In this document: piece by piece, positions 1 to 7,545 of the stretch
Layout of the letters: each line of letters opens with the position of its first letter
How positions within the stretch are numbered: position 1 is the first letter of the stretch
Assembly (NCBI GenBank): GCA_003641425.1
Contig: QNAH01000034.1
Location: 1 to 12,891, forward strand
Reading direction: 5' to 3'
Source: Candidatus Zixiibacteriota bacterium
Lineage (GTDB): Bacteria; Zixibacteria; MSB-5A5; GN15; PGXB01
Length of the DNA stretch: 12,891 nt
Translations under genes and position numbers: made by a program
The notes under the pieces: generated by a model
The model's database searches: none
Seen by the model: the letters and a program-made list of their open reading frames with translations, nothing else
What the model was told of the DNA's origin: nothing

Positions 1-1
1 A

Positions 2-154
2 CACCGCAATAAAAAATACGGCCTCAGCCGGGCGGTAAAGAAAAGCGGTCTGGAATTCGAGGGGACCCATCACCGCGGCATCGACGATGCTCGCAATATC
101 TGGTATGTTCTGAAGAAGATTTTGGACGAGAACGAGCAACTGGATTTATTTTGA
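2..154 (+). CDS. 3' end of a DEDDh-type 3'-5' exonuclease gene (partial)
   Basis: An open frame enters from the left edge and stops with TGA at 152-154, giving the last 50 residues of a protein. The stretch GLEFEGTHHRGIDDARNI matches the third exonuclease motif of DnaQ/RNase T-fold enzymes (His, then Asp), in the form seen in ERI1/KapD-like exonucleases. Those enzymes trim 3' ends of RNA or DNA with two metal ions. The catalytic DxE of motif I lies outside the window and cannot be checked. The tail ends in an acidic, leucine-rich helix. The gene converges on mscS, with a terminator in between. The family call is good; substrate and exact subfamily are not known. Confidence 0.75.
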   Translation, partial: HRNKKYGLSRAVKKSGLEFEGTHHRGIDDARNIWYVLKKILDENEQLDLF

Positions 155-172
155 AATAATCCTAATAAAAAA

Positions 173-197
173 ACGGCGGGCCGTTACAATCCGCCGT
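173..197 (-). terminator. Rho-independent terminator of mscS
   Basis: A perfect 7-bp GC-rich stem (ACGGCGG at 173-179, CCGCCGT at 191-197) has an 11-nt loop. On the - strand it is followed by a T-run, seen as the A-run at 167-173 on the + strand. It lies just past the mscS stop codon, so it fits leftward termination. The + strand has no T-run after the stem. Confidence 0.8.
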
Positions 198-217
198 CAA
201 GTTCTGATTATATTCTT

Positions 218-1033
218 TTAACTCGCCTGAACCTGATGCAAATGAACATCGGTCTGCGGATAAGGAATCGAAATACCCTTCTCATCAAAGGCAAACTTGA
301 TCCCTTCCATCAGGTCAAAATAAACATCCCAGTAATCGGCTGTTTTTACCCACGGGCGCACCGCAAAATTGACCGAACTGTCACCCAGCTCCAGCACCCG
401 GACCACCGGGGCCGGATCCTTGAGAATGCGCGAATCGGCCCTGATTATACCCTCCATGATCTCTTTGGCCTTCTTGATATCGTCGTCGTAACCGATACCG
501 AATACCATATCGATTCGGCGTGTATCCTTGGCCGAATAGTTGGTGATATTGCCGCCGGTGACAGCACTGTTGGGAATTATGATTGTCTTGTTGTCTGGAG
601 TTTTCATAACCGTGTTGAAAATCTTGATCGCCTCGACCGTCCCGGTCGCGCCGCCCGCCTCGACAAAATGACCGGCCTCAAAAGGGCGGAATATGATCAG
701 CATGATCCCCGCCGCAAAATTAGACAGCGAACCCTGCAATGCAAAGCCGATTGCCAGACCGGCGGCACCGATGATGGCCACAAACGACGTCGTCTCAACC
801 CCGAGAGTGCTCAGCGAGGCCAGTATGACAACCACCAGCAGGAAGATTCTTGTCAGGCTGATGACAAATTTCGATAAAGTTTCATCCGTCGATTTTCTTT
901 TGAAGGCGCGTTTCAAAGCGCCGGTGATAATACCGATTACCATCTTACCGATGATGAATATCAGTAAGGCGCCGATGATCTTGAGACCATACTCGGCCCC
1001 AAAAGCATACAACCACTCCATTGCCTGTTCCAT
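218..1033 (-). CDS. mscS: Small-conductance mechanosensitive channel, MscS family
   Basis: An inner-membrane channel of about 271 aa that opens under membrane tension to release solutes in hypo-osmotic shock. Three hydrophobic helices lie in the first 115 residues. The third is the Gly/Ala-rich pore helix (GLAIGFALQGSLSNFAAG), followed by the family signature FRPFEAG and the beta-domain block GTVEAIKIFNTVMKTPDNK with IPNS. Length and order match E. coli MscS (286 aa). Two starts are possible. ATG at 1037-1039 touches the GGGAG Shine-Dalgarno with no gap, while ATG at 1031-1033 sits 6 nt from it, so I chose the second; the first would add two residues. The gene stands alone and leftward, with its own terminator. 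Confidence 0.93.
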   Translation of the reverse strand: MEQAMEWLYAFGAEYGLKIIGALLIFIIGKMVIGIITGALKRAFKRKSTDETLSKFVISLTRIFLLVVVILASLSTLGVETTSFVAIIGAAGLAIGFALQGSLSNFAAGIMLIIFRPFEAGHFVEAGGATGTVEAIKIFNTVMKTPDNKTIIIPNSAVTGGNITNYSAKDTRRIDMVFGIGYDDDIKKAKEIMEGIIRADSRILKDPAPVVRVLELGDSSVNFAVRPWVKTADYWDVYFDLMEGIKFAFDEKGISIPYPQTDVHLHQVQAS

Positions 1034-1295
1034 TTGCATCTCCCATTTAAATATTGATTAAACGTAAATGCTGTTTTTTGAATTTTGCAGATTAAAATAT
1101 ATTTTCATATTCATAATGCAATTTATATATAAAATAAAAGTCCCATTTCCCTCATGGATCGAACCTTATAAACAATAGGTAATGGTAATTGTTCCCATCA
1201 AGTAGATAAAGAAAGAATCTTAAAGCCAATTGATTCTTGAAATTTCAGATGTACGCGGACAAGTATAATTTAACATATCATTGTAGCATCAGTAC

Positions 1296-1326
1296 AAATG
1301 GCCAGGTATTTCGACCTGGCCATTTT
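1296..1326 (-). terminator. Hairpin terminator, probably bidirectional
   Basis: A perfect 12-bp stem (1296-1307 with 1314-1325) has a 6-nt loop. The stem ends in AAAT/ATTT, so both strands carry a short T-run at the 3' side. It lies 25 bp past the stop of the leftward secreted-protein gene, which it most likely ends. Confidence 0.65.
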
Positions 1327-1350
1327 GACCGGCGATTTCAATCAATATTC

Positions 1351-1791
1351 CTATTTGAATATGATCTCCTGCATCAGCTTGCCGCCGTATATCTCGCGTA
1401 TTTTGGCCCGCTCGATATTAGCTTTGGTCAGCTCCTCCTCGGTGCCTGCCACTTTTTCCATGATGGCGTCGAATTTGTCATCAATGTTGTCCAATACGGC
1501 GTAGTTTTCAAATTCAATCATCAACAAAATATCCCAGTCATCCGGATTGGCCGCTTCGCCGACAAGGACCTTGTAAGACAAAACCATACCTTGATTCTTT
1601 GCCTCGGCCATGATCTTGTTCCATAAGCTGGCCAGATCTTTCAGGTAATGATCGGACATATTGGCTTCCGATTTGACCATAGACAATTCCCAGACCGAGC
1701 CTTCCTCGTAAGGTTCATCCTCGCCAAGAGTACCGATCGCGCAGCCAAATATTATTGCCGCGGCAATAACTGCTGTCAGTGCACGTCTCAT
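1351..1791 (-). CDS. Small secreted protein, possible alpha/beta-barrel (NIPSNAP/Dabb-like) fold
   Basis: A 146-aa protein of unknown function. It opens with a Sec signal peptide: two Arg, then a hydrophobic run to about residue 20. A Cys at the end of the run (IFGC) resembles a lipobox, but Phe at -2 is unusual, so lipidation is uncertain. The mature part has about 120 residues. An amphipathic helix containing LWNKIMAEAKNQG is followed by strands (YKVLVG, WDILLMIEFENYAVLD) and a second helix. This pattern resembles dimeric alpha/beta-barrel proteins; I infer this from pattern only. The start was set by GGGGGA lying 7 nt upstream of ATG at 1789-1791. An in-frame ATG at 1804-1806 has no ribosome site and would put polar residues before the signal. 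It is a single leftward gene. Confidence 0.75.
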   Translation of the reverse strand: MRRALTAVIAAAIIFGCAIGTLGEDEPYEEGSVWELSMVKSEANMSDHYLKDLASLWNKIMAEAKNQGMVLSYKVLVGEAANPDDWDILLMIEFENYAVLDNIDDKFDAIMEKVAGTEEELTKANIERAKIREIYGGKLMQEIIFK

Positions 1792-2367
1792 GTAAAATTC
1801 CCCCATGCTTGATTAATTCATCATTTCCCCGGAAACGCAGGAAGAGAGCGTCTTACCCGTGAATTCGGGAGTTGTCCGGTATGTTGTAATAATTCAATCC
1901 TGATGATTTATTGATAAATCTCTGATAATTAAACTGTGAATCGGGTATGAAGACCCGGTTATAGGATTAACATATTATACGCGTTTCAGAACCTTTTTTT
2001 GATGGGTTTATACTGGATTGTCAGGATAGTCCTAACTCATTATCCCTCAATGGAAAATGCCCGACATACAGATCATGGATAAAGAACGGTCTGCCGGTAA
2101 GCTATTCTTAAAATGACAGGATCCTGATCCCGTTTATAAAATGCAAAACGATTGACTTTTGGATCCGGTGTAATATATTATTTTATGTTATGACCACTTA
2201 TTTGAGATATGGAAATTTTAAGTCAAAACCGGCTCAATACCCGGTTTCGCATATTCCCCGCTATCAGCCGAAAAGCTCGTCCGGGCTCCAGGATGAATAG
2301 CCCCCAGCTCATATCAAAAATATTCGCAAAACATAAATCATATCAGATATAAATTCGAGAGGTATAT
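1792..2367. other. Divergent intergenic region between the secreted-protein and lyase genes
   Basis: No convincing gene in 576 bp. On the - strand there is a perfect TATAAT (1979 to 1974) about 180 nt before the secreted-protein start, without a good -35 box. A short hairpin (CGGGT 1942-1946, ACCCG 1953-1957) lies in the leader that this promoter would make. On the + strand a better promoter candidate at 2152-2179 is followed by a 7-bp hairpin (2226-2232 with 2241-2247). No riboswitch class was recognised. Confidence 0.45.
2152..2179 (+). promoter_or_regulatory. Candidate sigma-70-type promoter of the lyase gene
   Basis: TTGACT at 2152-2157 and TATATT at 2174-2179 are separated by 16 nt in an AT-rich stretch. 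Transcription would start near 2186 and leave a leader of about 180 nt with one 7-bp hairpin. The host's sigma consensus is unknown. Confidence 0.4.
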
Positions 2368-3891
2368 ATGACTGTAAAATTAAACGGTTCCGGGCTGACC
2401 ATCGAAAAACTGGTCGCCATCGCCCGGTATAATGAAAAAGTCGAACTCGATCCCGCCGCGGCCGAGCGGATCAACAAATGCCGCGCCATGCTCGAGAAAA
2501 AAATCGAGGCCAAAGAAATCATGTACGGCGTCAATACCGGGATTGGCGAATTTTCCGAGGTTGTTCTTTCTGACGAGCAGGTCAAAGATTTTCAGAAATA
2601 CCTGATATATAATCATTCCGCCGGAATCGGCGATCCGGCTCCGATAGAATACGTCAGAGGCGCCATGGCCGCGCGGATCAATGTCCACGCCCATGGCAAT
2701 TCCGGCAACCGCCTCGAAATAACTCAAACCCTGGTGGATATGCTCAACAAAGGCGTCACACCCTTTGTCTGCCAGAAAGGCTCTGTCGGGGCCTGTGGTG
2801 ATCTGGCCCCGATGTCTCAGATCGCGCTTCTGATGCTCGGCGAGGGCAAAGCCTATTACAAGGGCGAACTGCTCGAGGGCAAAGAAGCTATGGATCGCGC
2901 CGGAATACCGATTCCCGGGCTCAAGGCTCGCGACGGGCTCGCTACCATCAACGGCTCAAATGTCCTGACCGCTATGAGTGCAATTTTTCTGTACGATGCC
3001 GATCGCTGGCTCAAGCAGGCCGAAATAGCGGCCGCCATGTCGCTCGAGGCGCTCAAAGCCAATATGAAACCGTACACGCCGAAACTGCATAAAGTCCGCG
3101 GCTTCAAAGGTGCTATCCGCTCCGCCAGGGCTATTTGCAGTATGGTGGCCGGTGGTGACCTTGCCGAGGGTAAGGTCAAATGCAAGGTGCAGGATGCTTA
3201 CTCGATGCGCTCGACACCGCAGGTGATCGGCGCCGCCCATGATGCCCTCGCTTACGCCCGCTCGCAGGTCGAAATCGAACTCAACGGTGTCGGCGACAAC
3301 CCGATTTTCTTCCCCGATGAAAATCTTCAGCTCTCAGGGGCCAATTTCCAGGGAACACCGGTATCCGTTCCGATGGACATGGCCGGATATTGCATCACCA
3401 TGGTCTCGGTGATGTCCGAACGGCGCATGAATCGTCTCAATAATCCTGCTTTAAGCGTCGGTTTGCCGCCGTTTCTGACCAAAGGCGCCGGGATGTTTTC
3501 CGGACTGATGCTTTCCCAGTACACCGCCGACATGCAAATCGTCGAACAGCGTATCCTCTCAACCCCGGCCTCAATTCAGTCGATCCCGGCCGCGGCCGAT
3601 CAGGAAGATTTTGTTTCCATGGGCATGAATACCGCCATTAAGAATTTCCAGATACTCGATAACGCCTACGGTGTTCTCGGCATCGAACTGATGGCGGCGG
3701 CACAGGCGCTCGATTTCAGGGATTATAATTTCGGCAAAGGGACCGCCAAAGCCAAAGAGGTTGTCCGCAAATATGTCGATTTTCTCGAGATCGACCGGCC
3801 GCTCTACCCGGATCACACCAGGATGAAAGAACTGGTCAAATCGTGTGAAATCCTCGAAGAAGTCGAAAAAGAAATCGGCTCACTTGGATAG
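2368..3891 (+). CDS. MIO-type aromatic amino acid ammonia-lyase (HutH-like) with Ala-Cys-Gly triad
   Basis: A 507-aa cytoplasmic enzyme of the histidine/phenylalanine/tyrosine ammonia-lyase family, which removes ammonia from an aromatic amino acid using the self-made MIO electrophile. Tyr53 (MYGVNTG) is the conserved catalytic Tyr. The cofactor block GSVGACGDLAPMSQ is at 138-151, with Cys143 where most members have Ser. YSMRSTPQV supplies the conserved Tyr and Arg. Residues Asn82-His83 at the specificity switch look more like histidine lyases (Ser-His) than plant PAL (Phe-Leu). The later motif is QEDFVSM instead of the QEDHVSM of true HutH, so substrate is open: His, Tyr, Phe or an aminomutase reaction. 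No hutU, hutI or hutG lies nearby. Start: GAGAGG at 2357-2362, 5 nt before ATG. Confidence 0.9.
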   Translation: MTVKLNGSGLTIEKLVAIARYNEKVELDPAAAERINKCRAMLEKKIEAKEIMYGVNTGIGEFSEVVLSDEQVKDFQKYLIYNHSAGIGDPAPIEYVRGAMAARINVHAHGNSGNRLEITQTLVDMLNKGVTPFVCQKGSVGACGDLAPMSQIALLMLGEGKAYYKGELLEGKEAMDRAGIPIPGLKARDGLATINGSNVLTAMSAIFLYDADRWLKQAEIAAAMSLEALKANMKPYTPKLHKVRGFKGAIRSARAICSMVAGGDLAEGKVKCKVQDAYSMRSTPQVIGAAHDALAYARSQVEIELNGVGDNPIFFPDENLQLSGANFQGTPVSVPMDMAGYCITMVSVMSERRMNRLNNPALSVGLPPFLTKGAGMFSGLMLSQYTADMQIVEQRILSTPASIQSIPAAADQEDFVSMGMNTAIKNFQILDNAYGVLGIELMAAAQALDFRDYNFGKGTAKAKEVVRKYVDFLEIDRPLYPDHTRMKELVKSCEILEEVEKEIGSLG

Positions 3892-3900
3892 ATTATTCTT

Positions 3901-3930
3901 GTGGTGTCGGGCTAATATACCCGACACCAC
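3901..3930. repeat. Palindrome of the GTGTCGGG family, possible terminator
   Basis: A perfect 11-bp inverted repeat (GTGGTGTCGGG at 3901-3911, its complement at 3920-3930) with an 8-nt AT-rich loop. It starts 10 bp after the lyase stop. There is no T-run, so simple intrinsic termination is doubtful. The same core recurs at 7105-7130, which points to a dispersed element. Confidence 0.7.
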
Positions 3931-3951
3931 TAATCAAAATCGGAGGGGGAG

Positions 3952-4473
3952 ATGCAAAACAATATTATCTGGGTCAAGCGCAAATTTAAATTCGACCTTT
4001 CACCGGAGATGTTTCCGCTGGTGATCGAACGTCTCCGCGGCACTCCGGCTCGACTCGAGGATAAAACTGCCTCATTGTCTGAGGATATCCTCAAACACAA
4101 AGATGGCGATGCCTGGTCGATTCTGGAAACGGTCGGGCATCTCGGCGATGTCGAAGCGCTCTGGCACGGGCGTATTGACGATTTCCATGCCGGTCTCGAG
4201 GAATTCCGTCCGGCCAATATCACCAACACCGTCACAGCCAAAGTCAACCATAATGAAGCCGAGGTCAAATCACTTCTCGAAAAATTCCGCACCGAGCGTG
4301 AAATACTTGTGACTCGTTTCGATGAGATGACTATCGAACAGGTCGCCCGGTCGGCCTATCACCGGCGGCTCGATATCCAGATGCGCCTGATTGACCTGGC
4401 CGAATTCATCGCCGAGCACGACGACCACCACCTGTCCAAAATCACCGACATGATACAGAATCTAAACAAATGA
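3952..4473 (+). CDS. DinB-fold putative metal-binding protein
   Basis: A 173-aa cytoplasmic four-helix-bundle protein of the DinB/DUF664-like superfamily. Family features seen are WSILETVGHLGDVEALW (His63, first metal ligand) and EFIAEHDDHHLSKI near the end (His156 and His160 as the probable other ligands). Some superfamily members are thiol-dependent transferases, and many are of unknown use; none can be assigned here. An excellent Shine-Dalgarno (GGAGG at 3942-3946) sits 5 nt before the ATG. The gene follows the lyase by 60 bp, with the palindrome in between, so co-transcription is possible but not shown. Confidence 0.82.
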   Translation: MQNNIIWVKRKFKFDLSPEMFPLVIERLRGTPARLEDKTASLSEDILKHKDGDAWSILETVGHLGDVEALWHGRIDDFHAGLEEFRPANITNTVTAKVNHNEAEVKSLLEKFRTEREILVTRFDEMTIEQVARSAYHRRLDIQMRLIDLAEFIAEHDDHHLSKITDMIQNLNK

Positions 4474-4660
4474 AATATTAAATTCGATGTCCTGTCAGTT
4501 GGGTCAGGACCCTGCCCGGAGCCCAAAGGGCGGAGGGTTCTGTCGAAAACTCTGAACCCATAAGAGAGGGAAGCGAAAAAGCACCTGACATTTTTGTTAA
4601 ATCTCTACAAAAATCTCCCCCCTTGATTTTTTTAAATCATTCGCTAAATTACTTTACAAT
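4474..4660. other. Intergenic region with a compound palindromic element
   Basis: The ends TGTCAG (4493-4498) and CTGACA (4585-4590) are inverted copies. Inside is a strong hairpin (ACCCT-GCCC at 4509-4517 with GGGC-GG-AGGGT at 4528-4538, two bulged G). The outer ends resemble those of the palindromes at 6820-6864 and 7173-7218, so this looks like a longer member of the same family. The last 40 bp are AT-rich and hold the candidate promoter of the MFS gene. Confidence 0.5.
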
Positions 4661-5872
4661 ATGAACACGCATTTCTTTTCCTCCATCGGCGGCAACCGTC
4701 ATGTTGTCGCGCTCTCCATCGCCCGAATGGCCGAGGCCATCGGCAACAGCATCCTGTTCATCATCATACCCATCTATGTCGCCGAATTGCCCTCGCTGGC
4801 GGTTGACTGGGCGGTGCCGATAATGGTCGGGGTGCTGATATCCCTCTACGGCCTGATAAATTCCACTCTCCAGCCCTTCATGGGCGCTCTTTCCGACCGC
4901 CTCGGGCGCCGTAAAATCCTGATCCAGACCGGCATGCTTATCATGGGGCTCGGTACTTTCGGCTTCTCACTGGCCGACCGCTACCTGCACCTGGTTGCCC
5001 TTCGCGGATTGCAGGGAGTCGGTATTGCCGTCACCATTCCGGCCTCGATGGCCCTCATGGCGGCGGTGACCAAAAAGGAAACCCGCGGCGGCTCGATGGG
5101 CATCTATTCCATGCTCCGCATGATCGGGTTTACCGCCGGACCGGTGATCGGCGGTCTGATTCATGTCAAATTCGGTTTCAATGCCGTCTTTTATACCGGT
5201 ACGGCTTTTATATTTCTGGCAGTGATCCTGGTGCAAATGTGGGTGCGTGAAGTGCCGGTCGAAAACAACAATTCCGAGACGAAACAGTTCAAAATATTCG
5301 ACCGAAATCTAATCAATCCCGGTATCCTGAGCGCCATGGTCGCAACGTTTATCATGGCTTTTTCATTCTCGATGGTGACCACGCTTGAAAATGAATTCAA
5401 TGCCAAACTTGGTATCGACGCTCTCGGATTCAGTATCGCTATAAGCTCCATGATGGCCGGACGCATCATCCTCCAGATACCGATCGGCCGTCTCTCCGAC
5501 CGAATCGGCCGTAAACCGCTGATTATCGGCGGATTGATACTCATGGCGCCGGTGTCGGCGCTCATGGGTGAGGTTACCACCCTCTCCCAGTTGATCGCTT
5601 TGCGTGTCATCCAGGGGCTGGCCTCGGGAGCCATCGCCGCCCCCGCTTTCGCGCTGGTCGGCGATATGGGCAAAAGCGGGGGAGAGGGGCGGCAGATGAG
5701 CATGATTACCATGGGATTCGGTTTCGGGATGGCGGTCGGACCGCTTGTTGCGGGTATCCTGGCCGTGATATTTTTCCAGCTTCCGTTCTACGCCGCCGGG
5801 ATTCTCTGCCTGATAGGAGCGATTATCGCTTACCGCAACATCACCGAGACAGTCAGCAGAAAAAAAGGGTGA
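4661..5872 (+). CDS. MFS transporter, drug:H+ antiporter (DHA1-like)
   Basis: A 403-aa inner-membrane protein with about 12 hydrophobic helices in two halves, the usual length for the 12-helix major facilitator family. Motif A appears in both halves: GALSDRLGRRKI at 75-86 and GRLSDRIGRKPL in the second. RGLQGVG (about 115) is motif B-like, and GFTAGPVIGG (about 156-165) is the antiporter motif C. Together these suggest proton-driven export of a small compound, probably a drug-like molecule; the substrate cannot be read. The start is odd: there is no Shine-Dalgarno before ATG, and a possible -10 (TAAATT at 4645-4650) would start the RNA within a few bases of the codon. Translation may be leaderless, or a downstream start may be used. 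Confidence 0.9.
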   Translation: MNTHFFSSIGGNRHVVALSIARMAEAIGNSILFIIIPIYVAELPSLAVDWAVPIMVGVLISLYGLINSTLQPFMGALSDRLGRRKILIQTGMLIMGLGTFGFSLADRYLHLVALRGLQGVGIAVTIPASMALMAAVTKKETRGGSMGIYSMLRMIGFTAGPVIGGLIHVKFGFNAVFYTGTAFIFLAVILVQMWVREVPVENNNSETKQFKIFDRNLINPGILSAMVATFIMAFSFSMVTTLENEFNAKLGIDALGFSIAISSMMAGRIILQIPIGRLSDRIGRKPLIIGGLILMAPVSALMGEVTTLSQLIALRVIQGLASGAIAAPAFALVGDMGKSGGEGRQMSMITMGFGFGMAVGPLVAGILAVIFFQLPFYAAGILCLIGAIIAYRNITETVSRKKG

Positions 5873-5939
5873 TATCTGCAACCTTCGCAAAAAATCCGCG
5901 TCTAATTTATAAATCATAAAAAATAGCAAAGGAGCCGTC

Positions 5940-6713
5940 ATGAGAAAATTCCTGCTATCACTTATAATCAATATTATCCTCTTTGCTCCGGCTTTTGCCG
6001 ATTATGTCAAAACAAAAGATCTCAGCCTCAGCGCCGCCGATATAACCGAACTGGAAATCGACTGCGGCGCCGGGTATTTGATGGTCGAAGGAGTCGAGGG
6101 ACTCGAGAATATCGAGGTCGAGGCCGAAATCGTCATCGAGGGGATGAACAGAAAAAAGGCTCAAGACTTTATCGATAAACATCTGCGGCTGGATATCAGA
6201 GAAAAAAGGGGACATGCCGTCCTCCGAAGTCATTTCGATAAATCGCTGTCATCGTTCACACTCTTCGGCCGTAAATCATCGATGGTCAACCTTAATGTCC
6301 GTATCCCCGTCGATATGGACCTTACTATCGATGACGGCTCGGGCGATACCCGCATCGAGAATATCAATGGCGAGGTCACCATCGATGACGGTTCCGGTGA
6401 TCTGGAATTGGAGCTTATCAAGGGCCATACCGATATCGACGACGGTTCCGGTGAAATATATATTGTCAACCTGGATGGTAACCTGGTTATCGATGACGGT
6501 TCCGGTGAGATACATATCAAGGAAGTCACCGGCGATGTCGAGATAGATGACGGTTCCGGGGATATCTCGGTGAGAAGGATCGGCGGCAGTGTACTGGTCG
6601 GCGATGGCTCCGGCGATATCCGTATCCGCTATGTCAAACAGGATGTTGAGATCATCGACGACAGCTCCGGCGATGTCAGTATCGCCCGGGTCGATGGACG
6701 AGTTATAAGATAA
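5940..6713 (+). CDS. Secreted beta-repeat protein, DUF4097-like
   Basis: A 257-aa exported protein. Residues 1-20 form a Sec signal peptide (MRKF, a hydrophobic run, then APAFA before DY), so it is probably periplasmic or outside the cell. Residues about 21-127 are the amino-terminal part of the domain. From residue 128 the chain is seven repeats of 18 residues on the pattern hxIDDGSGDhxhxxhxG (h, hydrophobic), which suggests a right-handed beta-helix. This is typical of the DUF4097 'putative adhesin' group, whose function is not settled. AAAGGAG lies 5 nt before ATG. It follows the MFS gene by 67 bp and is closed by a strong terminator. Confidence 0.85.
   Translation: MRKFLLSLIINIILFAPAFADYVKTKDLSLSAADITELEIDCGAGYLMVEGVEGLENIEVEAEIVIEGMNRKKAQDFIDKHLRLDIREKRGHAVLRSHFDKSLSSFTLFGRKSSMVNLNVRIPVDMDLTIDDGSGDTRIENINGEVTIDDGSGDLELELIKGHTDIDDGSGEIYIVNLDGNLVIDDGSGEIHIKEVTGDVEIDDGSGDISVRRIGGSVLVGDGSGDIRIRYVKQDVEIIDDSSGDVSIARVDGRVIR
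6321..6710 (+). repeat. Seven in-gene tandem repeats of 54 bp
   Basis: Units begin at 6321, 6375, 6429, 6483, 6537, 6591 and 6645, exactly 54 bp apart. Each holds a copy of ATCGATGACGGTTCCGGTGA or a close variant. The last unit has one extra codon (IIDDSSGD). Conservation is strongest over the IDDGSGD codons and weak between them, so the units are old or under selection at that turn. Confidence 0.9.
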
Positions 6714-6753
6714 AATCATTTGCCTCATTTGCTTGAGGAAGGTCTCAACGCGG

Positions 6754-6784
6754 GCGCCCGTCTTTTCCGGACGGGCGCTTTTTT
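6754..6784 (+). terminator. Rho-independent terminator after the DUF4097-like gene
   Basis: A stem of 9 bp (GCGCCCGTC 6754-6762 with GACGGGCGC 6770-6778) and 7-nt loop is followed by six T (6779-6784). It lies about 40 bp after the stop codon. Confidence 0.9.
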
Positions 6785-6819
6785 ATTACATTCATAGAAC
6801 AGTTATTCATTTTAATGTC

Positions 6820-6864
6820 GTGTCAGGTCCTTCTTTCTCCTCCGGTGGAAATGGGACCTGACAC
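6820..6864. repeat. Palindrome of the GTGTCAGGTC family, copy 1
   Basis: Arms GTGTCAGGTCC (6820-6830) and GGACCTGACAC (6854-6864) pair perfectly over 11 bp. The pyrimidine-rich left and purine-rich right inner parts can pair further. Copy 2 at 7173-7218 has the same arms and a similar interior. Confidence 0.8.
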
Positions 6865-6903
6865 CTCCCTGTCCGCGGCAATTTTTCTATAGAAACAGTA
6901 ACG

Positions 6904-6940
6904 ATTTTCGGCCGAATTTGCCGAAAATGACGATTTTTTT
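6904..6940 (+). terminator. Hairpin with T-run, weak terminator candidate
   Basis: A perfect 9-bp stem (ATTTTCGGC 6904-6912, GCCGAAAAT 6920-6928) with a 7-nt loop is followed after 5 nt by seven T (6934-6940). The gap before the T-run makes it a poor intrinsic terminator. No gene ends directly before it. Confidence 0.4.
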
Positions 6941-7104
6941 CGCTGTACTATGAATGCTCTCACTGAATTACAAATATTCGGTTTTGTTTTGTCGTATGCG
7001 CATGTTTGAATATCACATTTTTCCGCGCTATCAAAATCATCACCGGTTTTATAGTACTGTATTTATGGTGTTTCATCTCTGAATACCTGCTTATATATCA
7101 ATGT

Positions 7105-7152
7105 GGTGTCGGGTCGCCGCACCCGACACCGGGGCGTATATCAATACGCCCC
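7105..7152. repeat. Double hairpin containing the GTGTCGGG palindrome
   Basis: Two perfect inverted repeats lie end to end: GGTGTCGGGT/ACCCGACACC (7105-7114, 7121-7130) and GGGGCGTAT/ATACGCCCC (7131-7139, 7144-7152). The first shares its core with 3901-3930. The compact pair resembles a REP-type element. Confidence 0.75.
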
Positions 7153-7172
7153 CATAATGTCGCATTATTGTC

Positions 7173-7218
7173 GTGTCAGGTCCTTTTTCTGCCTTATGGC
7201 GGAAATGAGACCTGACAC
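7173..7218. repeat. Palindrome of the GTGTCAGGTC family, copy 2
   Basis: Arms GTGTCAGGTC (7173-7182) and GACCTGACAC (7209-7218) are perfect. The inner part has a second stem (TTCTGCC with GGCGGAA, one G-T pair). It lies 20 bp after the double hairpin. Confidence 0.8.
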
Positions 7219-7468
7219 TTCTATTAATTCCCATATTCCTCCCCTTATAATTGCCCCCACACCTAAATCATCACCGAATCTGTAACGATTTTGTGGACGA
7301 TGTAATAAAAAGGCTGTTGCGAGGAGCGAGTCTTCGAGCGACGCGGCGATCCCGCCTCTTTTGACACAAATATTCCTCTTTCCAAACAAGACAAATCTTA
7401 CCATGTATCATGCGGCCGTCTTATCGGCATTTAAAATAATAAAAAAGACGGATAGCAAAATTTTGTGA

Positions 7469-7497
7469 TTGCGTGATAATGGATTCATTAATATATT
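7469..7497 (+). promoter_or_regulatory. Candidate promoter of cas12g
   Basis: TTGCGT (7469-7474) and TATATT (7492-7497) are 17 nt apart. The -10 is good and the -35 is weak. It would give a leader of about 40 nt before the start at 7546. This is the best candidate seen in a generally AT-rich stretch, so chance is not excluded. Confidence 0.35.
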
Positions 7498-7545
7498 ACT
7501 ATATCATTGCCGGTGTTATTCAATATAGCGTGATGGTAAGATAAA

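Larger units (their letters stand above)
6785..7545. other. Gene-poor region with dispersed palindromes, left flank of the CRISPR locus
   Basis: No convincing gene in 761 bp. It holds two related palindromes (6820-6864 and 7173-7218), a double hairpin (7105-7152), a hairpin with a delayed T-run (6904-6940), and at about 7312-7358 a stretch (GGCTGTTGCGAGGAGCGAG, then CGACGCGGCGATCCCGCCTC) resembling the 'cgaggagcgaagcgac' repeats common in many bacterial genomes. From about 7380 the base content becomes AT-rich, in line with the cas12g gene that follows. Confidence 0.6.

Noticed and set aside
236..1061. Open frames on the + strand opposite mscS
   Set aside because: They lie antisense to a clear MscS family gene and have no domain of their own.
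2226..2247. Leader hairpin before the lyase gene as a riboswitch
   Set aside because: Only a 7-bp stem is visible, with no conserved aptamer core I recognise.
6214..6728. Long repeat-containing frames on other strands and frames inside the DUF4097-like gene
   Set aside because: They mirror the 54-bp tandem repeats; only the + frame from 5940 has a signal peptide and ribosome site.
7006..7404. Short open frames left of cas12g
   Set aside because: They run across palindromes and repeat DNA, with no ribosome sites and no domain features.
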